Shown here piece after piece: positions 58,401 through 64,000 of a stretch of DNA of 64,000 bases. The position numbers and the translations under genes were made by a program. Within the stretch, counting starts at the first letter, position 1; every line of letters begins with the position of its first letter. Under the pieces are notes generated by a model, which saw only the letters and a list, made by a program, of their open reading frames with translations, did no database searches and was not told the DNA's origin. The stretch comes from Cherax quadricarinatus (Eukaryota; Arthropoda; Malacostraca; Decapoda; Parastacidae), in assembly GCF_038502225.1 (NCBI RefSeq), contig NC_091391.1, positions 7,444,213 to 7,508,212 of the forward strand, read 5' to 3'.

Positions 58401-58794
58401 CCGACAAGTTGAAGATTAAGACACATGTACAACAACTGGGTATCTTAATTGATGAAATGTTTCGCCTATGCAGTAGGTTTCTTCAGTCAATTACAAAGGA
58501 ATCAGCAGTAATAATGATGTAATCAGTCCCTCTGTCTTGACTTACCTCAAGATAGATGGACTGAAAACATCGACTCCAGGCTGACCCACTGATTATTTCA
58601 AACTGCTACTCTTATTCCACCTTTGCATTGGACTGAAGCCACTGTGGGGCGAAACGTTTCCAGAATACAGATACCCAAATGTTGCAGATGTCTCGTTTAT
58701 CAACGTGGCCTTTTGCACACCATTTATACGCAGGAAAAGTACCAAGGAAGGAAGTGAAGGTTTTTGGCCAGCCAAGAGGCAAGAGAATGAGACA
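58401..58794. repeat. Dispersed repeat fragments
   Basis: AATGTTTCGCCTATGCAGTA (about 58456) and GCATTGGACTGAAGCCACTG with GGGGCGAAACGTTTCCAGAA (58625-58670) belong to the retroelement-end families also seen at 7165, 18718 and 19384. Confidence 0.55.
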
Positions 58795-59060
58795 CAATCT
58801 CTGGAGGATGTGATAAGAGAACCTCTGGAGGATGTGATAAGAGAACCTCTGGAGGATGTGATAAGAGAACCTCTGGAGGATGTGATAAGAGAACCTCTGG
58901 AGGATGTGATAAGAGAACCTCTGGAGGATGTGATATGAGAACCTCTGGAGGATGTGATAAGAGAACCTCTGGAGGATGTGATAGGAAACAGAACCTTTGG
59001 AGGATGATGAGAGAATCTTTGGAGGATGTGATAGGAGACAGAACCTCTGGAGGATATTGA
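58795..59060. repeat. 24-bp minisatellite CTCTGGAGGATGTGATAAGA
   Basis: About ten copies. The first seven are almost identical; later ones diverge (GGAAACAGAACC). Confidence 0.93.
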
Positions 59061-59145
59061 TGGAAAGTAGTGGACTATCAGACAAAGTCAGAGTCAGGAG
59101 GTCAGAATCGGAGAGAGTTCAGAGCTTACTAACACCCTTATCATC

Positions 59146-60084
59146 ATGTACAAGGTACACCAGTACATGTACAAGGTATACCAGTACATGTACAAGGTAT
59201 ACCAGTACATGTACAAGGTATACAAGTACATGTACAAGGTATACCAGTACATGCACAAGGTATACAAGTACATGTACAAGGTATACCAGTGCATGTACAA
59301 GGTATACAAGTACATGTACAAGGTATACAAGTACATTTACAAGGTATACCAGTACATGTACAAGGTATACAAGTACATGTACAAGGTATACCAGTACATG
59401 TACAAGGTATACAAGTACATGTACAAGGTATACAAGTACATGTACAAGGTATACAAGTACATTTACAAGGTATACCAGTACATGTACAAGGTATACCAGT
59501 ACATGTACAAGGTATACAAGTACATGTACAAGGTATACAAGTACATGTACAAGGTATACAAGTACATGTACAAGGTATACCAGTACATGTACAAGGTATA
59601 CCAGTACATTTACAAGGTATACCAGTACATGTACAAGGTATACCAGTACATGTACAAGGTATACAAGTACATGTACAAGGTATACCAGTACATGTACAAG
59701 GTATACCAGTACATGTACAAGGTATACCAGTACATGTACAAGGTATACCAGTACATGTACAAGGTATACCAGTACATGTACAAGGTATACCAGTACATGT
59801 ACAAGGTATACAAGTACATGTACAAGGTATACAAGTACATATACAAGGTATACAAGTACATGTACAAGGTATACCAGTACATGTGCAAGGTATACAAGTA
59901 CATGTACAAGGTATACAAGTACATGTACAAGGTATACCAGTACATGTACAAGGTATACAAGTACATGTACAAGGTATACAAGTATATGTACAAGGTATAC
60001 CAGTACATGTACAAGGTATACAAGTACATGTACAAGGTATACCAGTACATGCACAAGGTATACAAGTACATGTACAAGGTATAC
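59146..60084. repeat. 21-bp satellite, second locus
   Basis: About 45 units as in 12597-16584, but many read CCAGTACATG instead of CAAGTACATG. CCAG appears at locus 1 only at its outer end (12596), so the two loci expanded or homogenised separately. Confidence 0.97.
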
Positions 60085-60171
60085 AGACCATAGCTGACAT
60101 CAGTGACATACTACTATATAGAAAGTCCCTTGTTATGCTGAGCATTTCCCGCAAATTAGGTCAGTTTTGTC

Positions 60172-60722
60172 CCAGGATGTGACCCACACCAGTCCACTAA
60201 CACCCAGGATGTGACCCACACCAGTCCACTAACACCCAGGATGTGACCCACACCAGTCCACTAACACCCAGGATGCGACCCACACCAGTTCACTAACACC
60301 CAGGATGCGACCGACACCAGTCCACTAACACCCAGGATGTGACCCACACCAGTCCACTAACACCCAGGATGTGACCCACACCAGTCCACTAACACCCAGG
60401 ATGTGACCCACACCAGTCCACTAACACCCAGGATGTGACCCACACCAGTCCACTAACACCCAGGATGTGACCCACACCAGTCCACTAACACCCAGGATGT
60501 GACCCACACCAGTCCACTAACACCCAGGATGCGACCCACACCCGTCCACTAACACCCAGGATGCGACCCACACCCGTCCACTAACACCCAGGATGCGACC
60601 CACACCAGTCCACTAACACCTAGGATGCGGCCCACACCAGTCCACTAACACCCAGGATGCGACCCACACCAGTCAACTAACACCCAGGATGCGACCCACA
60701 CCCGTCCACTAACACCTAGGTT
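60172..60722. repeat. 32-bp SINE-derived array, second locus
   Basis: About 17 units of CACCCAGGATGTGACCCACA plus CCAGTCCACTAA, ending in CACCTAGGTTCCTATTTTAA, which continues into the SINE body. Confidence 0.93.
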
Positions 60723-60899
60723 CCTATTTTAATGACAGGTGAAAAGGGACGGCAGGCATCTTAAGGAAACACGTCCTGTTGTCCAGTCGTACTGGGGATC
60801 GACCCCCTGACCTCAGTGTGTGAGCCGAGTGCGTTAGCGATCGACCTACGTAGTTCGTACCTCTTCCCCCGCAATTAATGTCCCTTGTGTCTACTCTGT

Positions 60900-61066
60900 T
60901 TCATGTTCCTCTTGTCCCCTTCAAAACACTGGAGAAACTGGTCGCTCTCTATCAGACTTAGAGCACACAACAGTGTTAGGCTTGTCGACACCATTTGTGC
61001 CCTTTTCTGTCGTCATGTTAGACACCACAGTCATCCTAGTGACTGGTCCTCTGGCACAACTGTCTA
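60900..61066 (+). pseudogene. GIY-YIG endonuclease fragment of copy 2
   Basis: CPLQNTGETGRSLSDLEH lies in one frame, and NSVRLVDTICALFC with HVRHHSHPSDW in another, so a small deletion or shift separates them. In Penelope-like elements this domain nicks the target DNA. Here it is a remnant. Confidence 0.65.
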
Positions 61067-61790
61067 ACCTGCTTCTAGCTTCTTGTCATGTTAGAGACCA
61101 GAGTCATCCTAGTGACTGGTCCTCTGCCACAACTGTCTAACCTGCTTCTAGCTTCTTGTCATGTTAGACACCACAGTCATCCTATTGACTGGTCCTCTGC
61201 CACAACTGTCTAACCTGCTTCTAGCTTTCTGTCATGTTAGAGACCAGAGTCATCCTAGTGACTGGTCCTCTGCCACAACTGTCTAACCTGCTTCTAGCTT
61301 CTTGTCATGTTAGACACCACAGTCATCCTATTGACTGGTCCTCTGCCACAACTGTCTAACCTGCTTCTAGTTTTCTGTTATGTTAGAGACCACACTCATC
61401 CTAGTGACTGGTCCTCTGCCACAACTAACCTGCTTCTAGCTTCTTGTTATGTTAGAGACCACAGTCATCCTAGTAACTGGTCCTCTGCCACAACTAACCT
61501 GCTTCTAGCTTCTTGTCATGTTAGACACCACACTCATCCTAGTAACTGGTCCTCTGCCACAACTAACCTGCTTCTAGCTTCTTGTTATGTTAGAAACCAC
61601 AGTCATCCTAGTAACTGGTCCTCTGCCACAACTAACCTGCTTCTAGCTTCTTGTCATGTTAGATACCACACTCATCCTAGTGACTGGTCCTCTGCCACAA
61701 CTGTCTAACCTGCTTCTAGTTTTCTGTTATGTTAGACACCACACTCATCCTAGTGACTGGTCCTCTGCCACAACTAACCTGCTTCTAGCC
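61067..61790 (+). repeat. 69/73-bp array made of GIY-YIG coding sequence
   Basis: CTTCTAGCTT recurs at 61072, 61145, 61218, 61291, 61364 (73 bp apart), then 61433, 61502, 61571, 61640 (69 bp), then 61713 and 61782. The 4-bp difference is the loss of GTCT. Each unit encodes a version of HVRDHSHPSDWSSATT, the segment just after the GIY-YIG block. Confidence 0.93.
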
Positions 61791-62207
61791 TTCACAGTCG
61801 TCTAGGTGAATCATCACTTATACATAACGTCCCTAGTATGTATCTTAGTCCCGGCCTTGTACATGTCTTGCTCTTCTCTTCTCTCCCTACCTCTTCTCCT
61901 CTCCTAGTTTTTCTTATTTCTTTGTTTTGCTTTCCTCTGCCTAGTGTGTTCTGTCTTAGTTACCCCTCCTGTGTTTCTGGTCCCACCCGTTGTGGGCCAG
62001 TAGGTCTCCTGCAGTGCTGCTGCTTCACAGACTGACCCCACTTCTATACTACCACATCTACTGCCACTACCTTTCCTTCCTGTCTTTCTCCCGTCACTGT
62101 CACCCTCGCTTATATACACAGGATCCCTCACCTTCTTCCCTCAGTGTGACTTGTAAACAACCCAGGTCGGAGCGAAACATCGTCACAAGCTCCTGACTCT
62201 CCCATGT

Positions 62208-62587
62208 GTGACTTGAGTACCTGGAACAATATACAACAGCACTTGGGCCATTAACTAGTCCCACTAACACACGAAGATAAGGGCCATCTGCGTGAGGTGT
62301 AGTTTTTAGTGATGTATAGGATATCCGCATCCGCCGAACATCCGCACACTTTCTTACATCCGCGTCCGCATTTTGCTGTAAACAGATATCCGCATATGCA
62401 TCCGCATCCGAATCCGCGGAACATCCACACAGTTTCTTATATCTGCATCTGCAAAATAAGTATGGAATCCTTATACACATCCGCATCCGCGGATATCTAA
62501 ATTTTCACATCCGACACATATTTAGTTTAGATGTGATGCGTCTCTTTACCAGCGTTCCCTTACGTAGTGACCCTCTTAACCTGTGCA
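62208..62587. repeat. ATCCGCATCCGC-type low-complexity tract and flank
   Basis: From 62325 to 62510 the phrases ATCCGCATCCG and ACATCCGC recur irregularly. No gene seen in the flanks. Confidence 0.6.
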
Positions 62588-64000
62588 GTGATTCTGCCCA
62601 CTGTAACGTGGCTATTGTGGTTACTGGAACGTAATGATTGTGGTCACTGTAACGTGGCTATTGTGGTCACTGTAACGTGGCTATTGTGGTTACTGGAACG
62701 TAATGATTGTGGTCACTGTAACGTGGCTATTGTGGTTACTGTAACGTGGCTATTGTGGTTACTGTAACGTGGCTATTGTGGTTACTGGAACGTGGCTATT
62801 GAGGTTACTGGAACGTGGCTATTGTGGTTACTGTAACGTGGCTATTGTGGTCACTGTAACGTGGCTATTGTGGTTACTGGAACGTAATGATTGTGGTCAC
62901 TGTAACGTGGCTATTGTGGTTACTGTAACGTGGCTATTGTGGTTACTGTAACGTGGCTATTGTGGTCACTGTAACGTGGCTATTGTGGTTACTGTAACGT
63001 GGCTATTGTGGTTACTGTAACGTAATGATTGTGGTCACTGTAACGTGGCTATTGTGGTTACTGTAACGTGGCTATTGTGGTTACTGTAACGTGGCTATTG
63101 TGGTCACTGTAACGTGGCTATTGTGGTTACTGTAACGTGGCTATTGTGGTTACTGTAACGCGATGATTGTGGTCACTGTAACGTGGCTATTGTGGTTACT
63201 GTAACGTGGCTATTGTGGTTACTGTAACGTAATGATTGTGGTCACTGTAACGTGGCTATTGTGGTTACTGTAACGTAATGATTGTGGTCACTGTAACGTG
63301 GCTATTGTGGTCACTGTAACGTGGCTATTGTGGTTACTGGAACGTAATGATTGTGGTCACTGTAACGTGGCTATTGTGGTTACTGTAACGTGGCTATTGT
63401 GGTTACTGTAACGCGATGATTGTGGTCACTGTAACGTGGCTATTGTGGTTACTGTAACGTGGCTATTGTGGTTACTGTAACGTAATGATTGTGGTCACTG
63501 TAACGTGGCTATTGTGGTTACTGTAACGTGGCTATTGTGGTTACTGTAACGTGGCTATTGTGGATACTGTAACGTGATGATTGTGGTCACTGTAACGTGG
63601 CTATTGTGGTTACTGTAACGTGATGATTGTGGTCACTGTAACGTGGCTATTGTGGTTACTGTAACGTGATGATTGTGGTCACTGTAACGTGGTTATTGTG
63701 GTTACTGTAACGTGATGATTGTGGTCACTGTAACGTGGCTATTGTGGTTACTGTAACGTGATGATTGTGGTCACTGTAACGTGGCTATTGTGGTTACTGT
63801 AACGTGATGATTGTGGTCACTGTAACGTGGCTATTGTGGTTACTGTAACGTAATGATTGTGGTCACTGTAACGTGGCTATTGTGGTTACTGTAACGCAAT
63901 GATTGTGGTCATTGTAACGTGGCTATTGTGGTTACTGTAACGTAATGATTGTGGTCACTGTAACGTGGCTATTGTGGTTACTGTAACGTAATGATTGTGG
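62588..64000. repeat. 23-bp satellite, cut by the window end
   Basis: Units GTAACGTGGCTATTGTGGTT plus ACT and GTAATGATTGTGGTCACT-type units, about 61 copies. From about 63540 they alternate strictly, making a 46-bp higher-order unit. Continues past the right edge. Confidence 0.97.

Larger units (their letters stand above)
59146..60855 (-). mobile_element. SINE copy stretched by two internal arrays (locus 2)
   Basis: On the minus strand: a tRNA-like head (60855 to about 60760; B box GGTCGATCCCC at 60804-60794; A-box-like GTCGATCGCTAACG upstream), body, the 32-bp array (60722-60172), a single-copy tail (60171-60085) nearly identical to 16671-16585, then the 21-bp array (60084-59146). This locus keeps the head that locus 1 has lost and lacks the GTAGAAATAAAGAT end that locus 1 keeps. 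Confidence 0.7.
60858..62207 (+). mobile_element. Penelope-like element, copy 2 (3' part), inverted to copy 1
   Basis: From GTACCTCTTCC at about 60858 to CTGACTCTCCCATGTG at about 62207 it is the reverse complement of 57647-56844, with high similarity. The exception is that its GIY-YIG-derived array has about 11 units against about three in copy 1. The pair is head-to-head with about 3.2 kb between. Confidence 0.85.

Overview
The window looks like a repeat-dominated nuclear contig from an invertebrate. My best guess is a decapod crustacean (crayfish, lobster or crab type). I base this on recalled decapod repeat families: tRNA-headed SINEs, Tigger/pogo elements with CAGTGGACCCCC ends, a Penelope-like element, a CR1-like LINE and (TA)n/(ATT)n stretches. 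No search was run. I see no rRNA, no functional tRNA gene, no CRISPR array and no convincing multi-exon host gene. A 100-base run of N at 41401-41500 is an assembly gap.

By eye, more than half of the 64 kb is tandem repeat, in over twenty unrelated families with units from 2 to 73 bp. The main arrays are: 57 bp (363-4655), 21 bp (12597-16584 and 59146-60084), 32 bp (16672-17277 and 60172-60722), GC-rich ~20 bp (23225-23898), 36-42 bp (24310-30304), 25 bp (32106-33345), 35 bp with higher-order repeats (34655-38890), 40 bp (42245-43690), TGGC/TGAC (44100-45075), 20 bp (45145-49410), 20 bp (50880-52425), 14 bp (52430-53165), 23 bp (53640-55530) and another 23 bp running off the right edge (62588-64000). 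Most long open frames in the window are these arrays read through, not genes.

Real coding remnants all belong to mobile elements. They are: a nearly complete Tigger transposon with a frameshifted DDD transposase (13946-16229); a deletion-derivative Tigger nested in a 203-bp MITE (19623-20803); a CR1-like LINE with reverse transcriptase broken by one stop (about 38965-40888) next to a gag-like zinc-knuckle relic; an RNase H-bearing LINE end (24190-30860); two head-to-head Penelope-like copies (56844-58400 minus, 60858-62207 plus); and piggyBac-like remains (5819-6894, probably 7326-10394).

The most interesting pattern is that several arrays appear to have grown inside mobile elements. The 36-42 bp array is a 14-codon piece of the LINE RNase H tail (ETVEHFLLWCP) amplified in place, with LINE coding sequence on both sides. 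The 69/73-bp array repeats part of the Penelope GIY-YIG region. The 32-bp and 21-bp arrays appear to be two points of one SINE, expanded in parallel at two loci. A GC-rich array abuts and resembles the tRNA head of another SINE. The 24- and 29-bp arrays sit a short distance apart in what looks like one dispersed repeat. The window therefore reads as a nursery of new satellites seeded by retroelements.

The only stretch that looks like host regulation is a CpG-rich block at 50200-50560 with E2F-, CRE-, CCAAT- and YY1-like motifs. It could be a TATA-less promoter.
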